Part shown: piece by piece, positions 8,750 through 19,075 of the stretch
How the letters are laid out: each line of letters begins with the position of its first letter
How positions within the stretch are numbered: position 1 is the first letter of the stretch
DNA from: Neolecta irregularis DAH-3
Taxonomy: Eukaryota > Ascomycota > Neolectomycetes > Neolectales > Neolectaceae
Assembly: GCA_001929475.1 (NCBI GenBank)
Contig: LXFE01000851.1
Span: 1 to 20,335 of the forward strand
Direction of reading: 5' to 3'
DNA length: 20,335 bases
Notes under the pieces: model-generated
What the model was told of the DNA's origin: nothing
Database searches by the model: none
What the model saw: only the letters and a program-made list of their open reading frames with translations
Translations under genes and position numbers: made by a program

Positions 8750-10779
8750 ATGGCCGATTCCGCTGAGATAACCGAGATCACTCAGCCAAGACAAGTCAAT
8801 GTTTCTGATCAAGTGGTCGAGGGAGTTGCAAAGCTTTATCTGGATGAACCATCTGGGGAAATGGTCTCCAAGAGGTATAAATTGCGATTTCATACCTCAA
8901 GAGCTCAACGTCGCTAGCGAATTGAAGAAACGAGAAAAGAAGAGAGCTTCTGATGCCAAAAAGGTCACGTTCTATAGCTGACACAAATGCTAATCCAATG
9001 TAGAAAGAAAAATCAATAAATGCCCTAGCGAAACCGACATCTCAGAACTCTGTGCTTGATGAAGAGGGTCTCACACCATCGGTAGATGCCATGACAAGCC
9101 TTCAGAAACTAATCAACTTTAGCAATATTTTGAATATCGTTCAAAAATCATTTCCAAGCTCCGGGAAACCAAAAATCCGGATCCATATCCCCATAAATTT
9201 CACACAAACACGACAATCTCCAAATTTAACAGAGAGTATGAATCCATCACTACAGGAGAAAAAAAAGAAGATATTGAGATCAGAGTTGCGGGGCGTGTCC
9301 ATAATATCCGATCGGCAGGAGCCAAACTTCGGTTTTTGGATTTACATGGTGAAGGAACATTTGTTCAAGTCATGAGTCAAGCACAGTATATCCCTCTTTT
9401 TGTCCTCAGAATTCACCCATCTAGGGACTATACAGGGAATTATGCCGCTATGCACGAAATTATCGCCCGTGGAGATATTATCGCAGTGGTTGGCTACCCA
9501 GGTCGAACTGCGCCGAAAGGCCGGACAACAGGTGAGCTTTCAATCTTTGCACGACAAATCATTCTGCTTTCGCCAAATCTCCACTTATTACCGAAATCAA
9601 ATCCTGGCTTTAAAGATCAAGAGTCTCGATATCGACAGCGATATCTAGATCTGATAATGAACAACTCTACCAGAAATAAATTTCTGGTCAGAAGTCAGAT
9701 CGTTCGATTTATGAGGAATTATTTTGACTCACTGGGTTTTATTGAAGTTGAGACACCAATGATGAACATGATCGCTGGAGGAGCGACAGCAAAACCGTTC
9801 GTCACTCATCACAATGACCTCAACATGGATTTATTCATGAGAGTTGCACCCGAGTTATACTTGAAGATGCTCGTCGTCGGGGGACTAGAGAAAGTGTATG
9901 AAATCGGTCGACAGTTCAGGAACGAGGGAATTGATATGACTCATAATCCCGAATTCACGACGTGCGAGTTTTATTGGGCCTATGCAGATGTTTACGATGT
10001 AATGGATCTCACTGAAGATCTGATTACAAAAATGGTGCATCAGATCACCGGGAGAACTCGAGTGAAATATGGAGACCTGGAAATTGATTTTGCGAGACCT
10101 TGGAGACGAATTGACATGATTGAGGAACTTGAAAAGGCAACGGGAAATAAATTTCCACCCGGGGATCAACTTCACACAGCTGAAACCAATGAATTCCTCC
10201 GAAAAATTTGCAAAGAAAACAGCATCGAATGTACACCGCCGCTCACAAATCCTCGACTCTTCGATAAAGTAAGGTGTTCCTTCGAATAGAAGACTAACTG
10301 GTGAAGCTCGTTGGTCATTACCTCGAATCTCAATGCTTAAACCCAACTTTCATCGTCGGCCATCCTCAGATGATGTCCCCACTAGCCAAATACCACCGCT
10401 CTAAATGTGGTCTGTGTGAACGATTCGAGACTTTTGTTGCTTTCAAGGAAATCTGCAATGCATACACGGAACTTAATGATCCATTTGATCAACGATTGCG
10501 CTTCGAAGAACAGGCTAGACAAAAGGATCAGGGTGACGACGAAGCACAAATGGTCGATGAGACTTTCTGTACGGCTTTGGAATATGGCCTTCCTCCTACG
10601 GGTAGAATTCTACTTTGATCGAAAGGCTAACTAAAGGTGGTTGGGGAATGGGGATCGATCGAATGTGTATGTTTTTGACGGATAGCGCCAATATCAAAGA
10701 AGTTCTTTTATTCCCCGCCATGAAACCTTTCCAAGAACTTGAAAAGCTAGCGGCGGAAGTTGTTCCGCAGATCTTATGA
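8750..10779 (+). CDS. KRS1: Cytoplasmic lysyl-tRNA synthetase
   Basis: Class II aminoacyl-tRNA synthetase that charges tRNA-Lys in the cytosol. Seven exons (8750-8874, 8918-8963, 9004-9081, 9123-9385, 9425-10268, 10307-10601, 10637-10779) give 597 aa, the usual fungal length (yeast Krs1 has 591). A Lys-rich N-terminal helix ([16 protein letters not shown], about residues 42-57) is the eukaryote-type tRNA-binding extension. An OB-fold anticodon domain follows ([18 protein letters not shown]). The catalytic core has motif 1 near residues 273-285 ([10 protein letters not shown]), motif 2 near 320-345 ([19 protein letters not shown]) and motif 3 near 552-565 ([16 protein letters not shown]). Introns are 35-43 nt. 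The fourth (9386-9424, GTATAT to ATCTAG) is 39 nt with no stop, so it can be mistaken for a 13-residue insertion. The gene ends 124 bp from the converging GMPPA-like gene. Confidence 0.96.
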
Positions 10780-10903
10780 AGAGTGAACAAGCTGGAGGAT
10801 TGCAAAAGTACCTGCCGGCCTTGACTTTGTAATTGAACTCGCGAATACAAATTGTCGCCCATTGATCGTAGATATCGTATGAAATGACATTGCATTATTT
10901 GCT

Positions 10904-12287
10904 CTACATGATAACTTCGCAACTGACATCCCTTCTAATTTCTTTATGAGGAAGGACTAAAACATTTTGACAACGAATTTCATCTCCTACAACGACATCC
11001 TTTGCCAAAATGGTGATACTTTGGACTTTTGTACCTTGTTTAATGACTGTCGTGTCATGCTGACTTGCTAAAGTTGGGGTCCCCTCAATTCGTGACCACG
11101 CTCCAATCTTGCAACATTCAGAAAGAATGGAATGGAGAATACATGAATCATGCTTTCGGGTTAGCATTATATCAATATAGGAGATTGCCTTTATTTCTGT
11201 TCCATCGAGAATGATAGCATCCTTGATTCGAACTCCAGCGCCAACCTTTACATCTTGACCTATAGAGACATTTGGTCCAATTTTTGCACTCGGATCAACC
11301 GTAGCGCTTGGATGTATATAGACCGGCTCAACGATTTCCGGACCTCCTTCCTTTGGTTTTGTAAGCAGGCAGTCGTTACTTGGGCTTTGCAAAGATCGTT
11401 GGAGATATAATGCATTTGCTGGGACTGCAGAACTATATCATAAGGGCGGTGTGAGGCGCTAGTATACCTGGCGGATTTGATCTGTCTCCAGAAATCTTTG
11501 GTTTCGTAGACAAATAGCCGCTTACCTTCTGCCAAAGGAGCCAAAATATCCTGCTCCAGTCTCAATTTATCATCTACGTTGTCGTCCAACGGGTTCTTGG
11601 TCTCTTCCTTTTTGTCCATTGCCTTCTTGATTTCGGCAAAAATAGAGGAGTCAAACACGTAAACACCACAATTGATCATGCTGGAAATGTAACTTTCTGG
11701 TTTCTCGACGTAGTGGAGTATCTCGTGTGTTATAGGGTCAGAGACGATACAGCCAAAGGAGGCAGCAGATTCTGGCGAGACTTTTGTGCCAAGAACAGTA
11801 CCGACCGCTTTTCGTTCCTGGTGGAGTTTGATCATGGACTTGAGGGGGAAAGAACAGCACACATCAGCATGAAGTACGAATATGTGTTTTGGAGATGATT
11901 TGAGGATAGCGTCTCGGAAGAGATACAAACCTCCCGCAGTTCCGAGAGCCTGGTATTCGCGAAGGTATCTCGAGGAGTCAGAAAGGAGGCGGGAGCGGGA
12001 ATACCTGATAGTCATAGCTGTGAATTCTGCGGACGCAGCGCGAATGAAGTCGCGAAAGACAGCTTCCTCATAGAAGCCGATCAACAAAACATCGACTACG
12101 CTTGGAAGCTTGGACAGTGCGCGTAAATGGTGCCAGATCATGCAATGGCCGGCGACAGGAAACAGGGGCTGCGTCGTCAATACGCGCGTCAAGCAGGTGC
12201 ACGCACCTTGGGAATATCCATTGACAGCGGCCGGAAGCGCGTACCTCTGCTGGGCCCGCCAACAAGAAGAATTGCAGTGCTAGTCAT
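10904..12287 (-). CDS. GMPPA: GMPPA-like mannose-1-phosphate guanylyltransferase subunit
   Basis: Belongs to the sugar-nucleotidyltransferase/left-handed beta-helix family that includes GDP-mannose pyrophosphorylase. GMPPA-type members are thought to be regulatory partners of the catalytic GMPPB/Psa1 enzyme that makes GDP-mannose for cell-wall and protein mannosylation. Five exons (12287-12207, 12168-12005, 11968-11468, 11432-11189, 11152-10904) give 412 aa, near the usual 420. The start MTSTAILLVGGPSRGTRFRP and PLFPVAG fit the GMPPA form of the nucleotide-binding loop. FVLHADVCCSFPL, GCIVSDPITHEILHYVEKP and FWRQIKSA are further matches. The C-terminal third has hexapeptide turns (YIHPSATVDPSAKIGPNVSI) and ends with VLPHKEI. 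Introns are 35-38 nt. The fourth (11153-11188) starts GC rather than GT; without it the protein would carry a 12-residue insert at a place where the family has none. Confidence 0.9.
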
Positions 12288-12409
12288 GGTGGAGTGCGGA
12301 GGGAGAAGGAGAGCAGTGTTGGATTGGGTGTGGTGGTTGTCTTTTTTGACTCGTAGCACACTTCCAGCCAGAAGTCCCTTATTATCTCAAGCAGTGTATT
12401 ACTCACCAA

Positions 12410-12857
12410 TCAGTCCTGCACAACATTACGAGCCATCAAGAGCTCCTTGACGTAGCTAATATACTCCTTCTGAGCATCCTCCTTGGATTTCCCCTTTTGC
12501 TGGTTCCATTGCTCCCATTTGTACCTGCCCTGCAAACAATAAGCCGGAATCCTCAAAGAACGGTCAACCTTTAAGTCGAACATTGTAGGTTTGCTAGTAT
12601 TGTTGTCGCCGACAGTCGCTTGCTTAAATCTAGTTGTGAGTCCCAGGAAATTGAAGAAATAAATGCAATGCATAAAGCTGCACATGTCGGTTGATCGAAT
12701 AATCAAATGATACGTACCTTGAGCAATTCATCATTACTCAGGGGAGAACTTTCTGGAATTTTTCTAATCTTCTGTCAGGTTGCCCAGTAGTAGCACCATA
12801 TACATCCTCAGAGGCCTTTATAAACTCTTGGTTGCCGGTAGAAGCAGCGTCAGACAT
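12410..12857 (-). CDS. ACB1: Acyl-CoA-binding protein
   Basis: Small cytosolic four-helix protein that carries long-chain acyl-CoA esters. The model has five exons: 12857-12804, 12768-12718, an 11-nt microexon 12677-12667, 12629-12569 and 12529-12410. It gives 98 aa, slightly longer than the usual 86-92. Family residues are present: [12 protein letters not shown] (Y37, K41), then [12 protein letters not shown] (K63) and KEYISYV (Y82), which contact acyl-CoA. The first intron (GTATAT to AGAAG) is needed; reading through gives a false VYGATTG and an early stop. The microexon codes LYA plus two bases of the next Leu and is followed by a GC-AG intron (12630-12666). Joining exon 2 directly to exon 4 would put a stop at once. 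The gene lies 122 bp upstream of the GMPPA-like gene, same strand. Confidence 0.88.
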
Positions 12858-13060
12858 GATGGTACGGGCTGGTGGTGAGGCAACGCAGCCGAGATATTTA
12901 AGCACATCATTACGTCACGAGGCTAAACAAGATGAACCAGGATATTTGCGTATAAAACATGATCAACTATGTAGCGTGGGGATGGTTAACAATGCCGAAA
13001 AGAAAGACCTTGCTCAGTTCCACTCATGCGTCCGTCTAAAATGTTGGTATGGCAATAAAA

Positions 13061-14179
13061 CTAGAGACATTCCTCTTCTCCACTGAAGTAAGGATGGTTG
13101 ATTGACTGCTTAGCGCTGATTCTTTCGGCAGGATCATAAGCAAGCATCATCTAAGTTTAGCGGTCTTTAGAGAATAGGAAATGTAGACCTCCAAAAGCTC
13201 GACCCCAGCAGGCTCCAGACCAGGAACGCTATTTGCAATGTCTTTCCGACTCCATTTTGGAAATGAGGTCTTGTAGTCGGGAAGACTCGTCACTCCAGGC
13301 CAAATCTCTTCATCAGGAGTTCCAAGAAGTCTACCTCGTTAACAGAACGACTGAAAGATGACATGAACCTGAAGATTTTGAATATCTCGTCAATTTCCGA
13401 GTCTCCAGGGAATAAAGGTTTCCTCGTAACCATCTCCGCAAAGATAGTCCCAACACTCCACATATCAACGCCTGTAGAATACTGTCGGCCGCCCAATAAG
13501 ATCTCAGGTGCTCGATACCAAAGTGTAACAACCTTCACAGTAAATGACATTTTTCCTTTTGAATGCAAACCTCATGAGTATAAGTCCTCAAAGGAACTCC
13601 AAAAGCTCTAGCTAACCCAAAATCTGCCAGCTTCAGATTTCCTTCCCGATCGATCAATAAGTTTTGGGGCTTTAAATCTCGATGTAAAATCCTGTGAGAA
13701 TGACAATATCGAACACCTTCCACCAATTGACTCATAAACCGTTTAATCATATCTGGTCCAAGGCCTAAATGACTCGGTATAGTCTCCATATACTTCTTCA
13801 AATCAAGGTCGAGGAATTCAAAAACAAGGTAGAGACGAGTGTCTTGATGGACGATATCTAGCAACCTAGACAAATTTAGGTTTAAGACAAGTAGAATAGT
13901 ATACTGAACAATGTTATTGTCTCGCATTTCTTTCAAGAGGGATATTTCTCGAATAGCTGTTGACGGGACGCCTTCATCCTCCGCTTCCAATCTAATTTTC
14001 TTCAATGCGACAATCTTATTGTTGTTTTTGAGATCCTTTGCTTTGTAGACGACTCCATAGGTTCCTGGGAGTTAGTACAGTTTTTCAAATTGGCTGGAAA
14101 ACAGGTTTCGATTGTTTTGTGGATTAAATCGAAGAGACATACCTTCTCCAATCTTTTCAATCTTCTGGTATCTGTCCAT
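13061..14179 (-). CDS. CDK1: Cyclin-dependent kinase 1 (Cdc2/Cdc28)
   Basis: Master cell-cycle Ser/Thr kinase, activated by cyclins. Six exons (14179-14143, 14064-13905, 13865-13571, 13532-13369, 13330-13189, 13150-13061) give 295 aa, the normal Cdc2 length. Seen directly: the glycine loop GEGTYG with inhibitory-site T14 and Y15, the ATP-site Lys in VALKK (K34), a perfect PSTAIRE helix (46-52), HRDLKPQN with catalytic D129, D147-F-G, and activation-loop T162 in TYTHE. The C-lobe has [23 protein letters not shown] and [17 protein letters not shown] separates it from Pho85 (PSTAIRE-like but with different flanks) and from other CDKs. The first intron is 78 nt with a consensus TACTAAC branch site; the other four are 38-39 nt. 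The second intron (13866-13904) is 39 nt and stop-free. The residue at the splice is Gln (NIVQLLD) where most Cdc2 proteins have Arg. Confidence 0.97.
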
Positions 14180-14802
14180 TTTTCGAGGCTCCGAGACAGT
14201 TCAATTAGCCGTATAAATCTGTTTCGGAAATGTTGGGCGACACGGAGACAGCTGTTGTTATGACAAGGCCTCAACATCTAAGAAGCACCACAAACAAGAA
14301 ATATTATTCCGATAAATCACATATTGAGACTCACCTTGACCCTTCTATTTTCTTGTTTCTACATAGTACTTACGAATAAGTCGGATCGCTTGTCAGGAGG
14401 CCTACTCCTACAATTATTACGAGATTCCAAAGTTGACCCACTTCTCCAAACTTTACCCTTCCTTACCAATATACCCTTGTATAATCCCTCCTCATTGTTT
14501 AGTAGTATTTCATTTCGTTTCGTTTGTAATTGTATGAGATATAGTCCGTGACCCTAAACTTTACTTATAAAGGCAAAGCTGAGGATGACAATATGTAATC
14601 GGCCTATCTCTCTATGGAGCTATTGAACTTGAAAACAATCACATACTACTACTCCGCAGGATTCCCCCCTCATACCTCCAGTGAAACAGTTGTAGTAAAC
14701 ATTTAAGTCTTTGTGATAGAACCTAGTACACCATGAACACCATTTATAAGACAAAAGCGCGCTCACTAGCTAATAGGGTATTTAGTATAGATAAACCGAT
14801 AT
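14180..14802. other. Intergenic region between DUG2 and CDK1
   Basis: This is the upstream region of CDK1 and the downstream flank of DUG2, both on the minus strand. It is AT-rich. I see no coding frame with family support and no repeat; short open stretches on either strand look like chance. Any CDK1 promoter elements could not be identified with confidence. Confidence 0.5.
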
Positions 14803-17659
14803 CTAAAACAGCTCGGTGCCAAATCTTTCAAATACCTTCTTCAAAATTTCCTTCCCTTTCTGCAGATTAACTATCCGGAGCCTCTCATTCCTCAAATGAG
14901 CTTGATCACTCGACTGACCCATAGGAAATTGTACAGCCGCAGCATTGAATTCTTTTTCAAGCCATCTAACAACAGGAATGCTACCACCTTCTCGGATGTA
15001 AAGCGGTTTATCAATCTCCCATTCCTCGCAAATGGCAGACTCAAAAAGTTTAAATGCGTGATTCGTTGGATCTCCGAGCCACCAATCGGCTTTATGATTG
15101 ACATTAATTTCCATCGTATTATCACTTTTAAGTTTTAGGAATTCGGAATGAAGATAAGATTCCAAGGTTGCGATTATTTCTTCGAGGACCTGGTTGGGGA
15201 CGATTCGAATGCTGATTGCAGCCTCGCATTCATGAGGAATTATGGTTCGGTTGCCAGAACCGCTAACTTTCATCCTGTGTATTGTAAGAGATGGATGACG
15301 CCATCGCGCCATAAGTGTTTTAATATCATTAGCTCTAGCAGAGCAAGAGCTATCAGTCAGTAGAAGGCAGAAGAAAATGAATTACAGGTTTGATGTGATA
15401 GCAGCATACAACTCCTTTTCTTCTGCTGTGACTTTCCTTACGGGGCCGTAAAAACCTGATCAAATTAAATAGGTTTTGGGGTTTCATGTCAAACCCGGTA
15501 GTTTAATTCCACCATATTCGTTGGTAAGCGATGACATTAAATGAATTAGATCAATCATAGGTTCCCTATAAGCGCCCCCTTCCATACCTGAATGTGCATC
15601 CGCAAGATTATTATAGACCTGAATAGTCAATACGATAGCATTAATCTCGTCAAACCTTGACAGTAGCATGGATAACGCCTCGCAGTCCATAAGTTAAACA
15701 TGGCGTAGAGTCATCAAACCAATAGGAATTGCTCAAAAATATCCAATCAACTTCCCCAATCAAATCCTTGCACATATAAGCCAGTTAGCACGCACAGAGC
15801 ATAATACTTTGTTCGCAGAGACTGTATCGAAAAACCCAGTAGATCCCTTCTCTTCTTCCCCTTCGATCAAAAAAGAAACATCAACATTCAATTTCCCGTG
15901 TTGAACGAGCTCCGCAACTGCATAGATGGCCGCAAGGCAAGGTCCTTTGTTATCACTAACACCTTGATTATCAAATTTTCATTCTCTTTCATTGGATTCA
16001 AATGTACCCCGGCCATAGAGATATCCATCCTGCCCACTGACCTCCCAAGGAGACCAACTTTCCTCTGCACTGATAACATCATAGTGTCCGTAGAACAATA
16101 TATGTTTTCGTTTAGGACCATGGATTGTTTTAAACTGACCGAGCACTACTGGGTTTGAATTGTCTGTTAGTAGGAAAGTCGCGTTTGTAGCGCCGAGATC
16201 TTTGAGCAGATGTTTGAGAAATGTGGAACCTCGACGACATTCTTCCAGATTTGCTGAACATCCCGAGACAGTCTTGAACGAAACAAATCGCGACAGTGTG
16301 GAGATTAAAAGATCTATTATCAATTAACACTACAAGGGGAGCAATAGATTACCGTTTGAATAAGGTTCTCTATCTCGAAACGAGCCATCTGCGATGCAGG
16401 ACATATTCCAGATACTAACCATATGATCGTTTCCACCGGTAACCATTATTTGCTTTGTTTGTCGCACGATGATCTGTGACGAGAGCACAAGTCCATCGTG
16501 TGCTTTCCAGGAATGAACATTACGAAAGCTATTATCCCATTGCTAGCCACATTACGATATTTTTACAAAATTAGTAATTCATACCTTGATAACTCCATTG
16601 GCAGCGGCGCTGAATATGCATTCATTCCAATTACTCAAACTTAAAACGTCATAACCATCATAAGCTCTGACCTGTCTAACGAGTTGAAAAGTCTCCAAAT
16701 CCCAAATCAATATCTGGCCTCCCAACAATCCAGAGTACAAAAAGGCACCCAAAACGATCAAGCTGACGATTCCGAAATCACCAGTATGGAGCGTTTTCAA
16801 ATTCTTCATACCTGAACGATTAATGGTCCATATTCGAATTTGACCGTCCCCGCCACCAGAAAGCAATCTCTGTTCTCCAAGGACGTGGGCCAAGAGAAGA
16901 GTATACACATATCCATAGTGTGCATACTGTATACTATTTGCTGGGGGAATTTCGAGGAACTTGTCGTTTAGGTATTCAGACTTATCTTTCACTCTGGCGT
17001 ATTCAGGAGCAACTGAAACTTTTGTTTGTGATACTTGACAAAATTTGTCATATCGAGTCGTTGGAAAGTGTTCTGCTTGCGAAAACCGACGTGGCTTGGC
17101 GGAATGGAGATTGTACCACTAAAAATCAATATAAAGTAGAGGGAAGATGAAATACCTGGATAGACGTATTTTGGGCTCCCATGTAAATTGTCCGAAGACC
17201 CGGAGAATAAACAACACTGAAAATATCACCAACGTCGTACGTCGAATACAAAACATAAAGCTGTTCGAGCTTCCTTGAGTCCCAAACCTGCTTGGTCAAA
17301 CTGAATTGGCCTAAAGAGAGGATACCCGGACAGTTGCATCCGCTGCACTCGAAAAAAGGAGATTTTCTTCTTCGCATATAGATAGGCACATAATACTTCC
17401 ATCGTGACCAGTAAGGGTAGGCTTTTGGTCGAAGTTATCCACATCCCATACCTTCTATTAACTGATACCCCGGATGAGGATTATACTGAGATCATCTCAT
17501 CCTCTGTTCCTGCAAAGATATAGTATTGACTCACAGCCAAGCACAAAACACTTCCTGAATGCCGGATTTTATGCAATAAGGAAGGCTTCTTGATATCTAT
17601 TATGTTGTCAGTCAGATTCAAGGATGATGATTACTGGCTGAAAGCAAATCTAAAGACAT
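14803..17659 (-). CDS. DUG2: Dug2-type WD40 plus M20 metallopeptidase (glutathione degradation)
   Basis: Dug2 acts with Dug3 to hydrolyse glutathione in the gamma-glutamyl-independent pathway. Twelve exons (17659-17635, 17596-17487, 17451-17326, 17287-17156, 17118-16585, 16542-16353, 16313-16008, 15962-15808, 15766-15656, 15618-15495, 15455-15386, 15349-14803) give 809 aa; yeast Dug2 has 878. Residues 1-372 hold WD40 blades (GSVLCLAVSQYYIFAGTED, LLFSSAADATVRVWDS, LLSGGGDGQIRIW, MVTGGNDHMVSIW). Residues 373-809 form the M20 peptidase with metal ligands H449 and D451 (GHYDV), D478 (GVSDNKGP), the EGEEEKGS glutamates (510-512) and H779 (SSDQAHLRNERL), so the enzyme looks intact. All eleven introns are 35-45 nt; several have GTTTGA 5' sites. 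The 5' end is uncertain: a WD-like open stretch at 17701-17778 is not included. Confidence 0.88.
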
Positions 17660-18086
17660 ATGAGCTCCTTTTGCCGCTGATAGGCTTTTAAATATGATAC
17701 GATTGTTGATATCAACTTTCTAGTGGTATCGAAGAGGCAAATAGCACCATTTTTAGGTGCGATTGCGTGGTCATGTTTTCTTCAACTCAGTTTGATAATT
17801 CATATCTATAATTGAGATTTCCAATAGGATAAGGAACAATACTTCTTCCTCTAATGTGACTCCAGTAGACAAAGCATCTTGTTGATTCTAGACTCTAGTC
17901 TGCCAAACATAAAATTCGCTACTTTATACACGTGATGAGAATTATTATGATCTACGCCCCCTAGATTCCTGGTTTTCTCGGGTCGGTTCAAGCTATCATT
18001 CATGTAATACGAGTTACATATTAATTTCCAAACTTCGATCTACTACCTGTGTATAACGCATATATCCTTGGAAAGAATTTTGGCAG
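17660..18086. other. Divergent upstream region of DUG2 and the DUF1365 gene
   Basis: Shared upstream DNA for genes facing away from each other. On the minus strand 17778-17701 is open and reads like a WD40 blade (HAIAPKNGAICLFDTTRKLI), which may be a DUG2 5' exon I could not splice in frame. The remainder, to 18086, shows no supported gene. Confidence 0.45.
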
Positions 18087-19075
18087 ATGCTATTGCTGAT
18101 CCTTTACGCTGGTCTAGCGTTTCTGATAATTGCCAATGTTGGTCGAGATACAGGTCCATGCCGGGTCTCCCTGCTCTTTTACTTGCGAGAACATATCATG
18201 CCCGATTCTTTCCGGTGAAGAATGCCTTTGTTTATCCAGTTCTCTACATTGTTTTATATGACATCGAGACTTCTCCAAAGTCGCTTCTTTTTGGTCTGGA
18301 TGCTTAGGGAATACTTTCGCTGTGGAGTTCGGATTACTTGAACAAGTACACTGGAAACTTGAGGGAAAAATTGCATAAATGCCTAAAGGATCGTGTATGG
18401 ATGATTAGCTGAACGATATTAACCCCAGAGTAAGTCAATACAAAGGAGTCGACAAAATAGAGCTTCCCGAGTTTTTGGATACGGGTTTAACCCGGTGTCG
18501 TTTTACTACCTTTATGCTGTCAGAAAGCTTCGGTACATTTGCTCGGAAGTAAATAATACGTTTGGTGAGAAGTATATCTATATTTTCGAGACTGTGCAAG
18601 GTCTAGAACCTCAAGATGGGTTTGGGTCGATATGGACATGTCTGAGATGTAGATATGCATACTGTCACATAATCTCTTGGCAGTTTCATGTGTCCCCATT
18701 CAACGATAGGAGAGGATACTACATACTCAATGCGCTCCCGCTTTCCACAAAGCTCGACATCCACCTTGTGCTCTATATTCTTCAAGATGAAAAGAAACTA
18801 TTCGCCCGAGTTTATTCGAATGTAAAACCCATTGTTATAACCTTCAACTCAGTGACAACGATATTATTACGTTTCTCAGTGGCTGTGTTCATGACATTTC
18901 CCAGAATCTCATATCAAGCGGCAATTCTTCATTATTTTTTGAAACTGTCTATGCGCGGCCTGAGCCTGTTCTTGATCAAAATACGTTGAAAAGACAAGAG
19001 ACTTCCAAGGATGAGTTGTATGGAATGATTCATAGTGCAAAGGTTGACTCCATAGATGGCTTTTGGAGCTGCTAA
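18087..19075 (+). pseudogene. DUF1365-family gene, probably disabled
   Basis: The function of DUF1365 proteins is not known. Family matches in order are LLLARTYHARFFPVKNAF, SSDYLNKYTGNLREKL, VFGYGFNPVSFYYLY, EVNNTFGEKYIY, FHVSPFNDRRGYY, FMTFPRISYQAAILHY and VYARPEPV. Two mini-introns fit: 18119-18153 (35 nt) and 18395-18428 (34 nt, removing a TGA). Two problems remain. A TAG at 18305-18307 falls where the family has Trp in FGL-x-x-W, and a one-base frame loss near 18945 separates HYFLKL from VYARPEP. In the second frame a TAA follows at 19073-19075, well short of a full fungal DUF1365 protein. The stop could be avoided by a less likely 57-nt intron (about 18250-18307), and sequence error cannot be excluded. 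Other genes in the window are intact, so decay is the simplest reading. Confidence 0.6.

Noticed and set aside
9004-9375. 107-codon plus-strand ORF as a separate protein
   Set aside because: It begins in a true KRS1 exon, reads through intron 9082-9122 and continues in the wrong frame; the other frame gives the conserved OB-fold sequence.
11713-12450. Plus-strand ORFs opposite the GMPPA-like gene
   Set aside because: They are antisense shadows of well-supported minus-strand exons.
12776-12803. Reading ACBP exon 1 straight on through VYGATTGQP
   Set aside because: It leads to a stop before the conserved helices; the GTATAT...AGAAG intron yields an in-frame ACBP.
12832-13086. 84-codon plus-strand ORF between ACB1 and CDK1
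   Set aside because: It lies over the ends of two minus-strand genes and has no family features; a shadow.
13061-14179. Kinase assigned as Pho85 or another CDK
   Set aside because: The exact PSTAIRE helix with Cdc2-type flanks, 295-aa length and Cdc2-type C-lobe fit Cdk1 better.
14803-16323. Peptidase as a stand-alone Dug1/carboxypeptidase gene separate from the WD40 gene
   Set aside because: WD40 and M20 parts join in frame through a 39-nt intron, the distinctive architecture of Dug2.
18457-18482. Frameshift at GGATACGGG in the DUF1365 gene
   Set aside because: After placing the 34-nt intron at 18395-18428 the frame runs through SRVFGYGFNPVSFYYLY with no indel needed.
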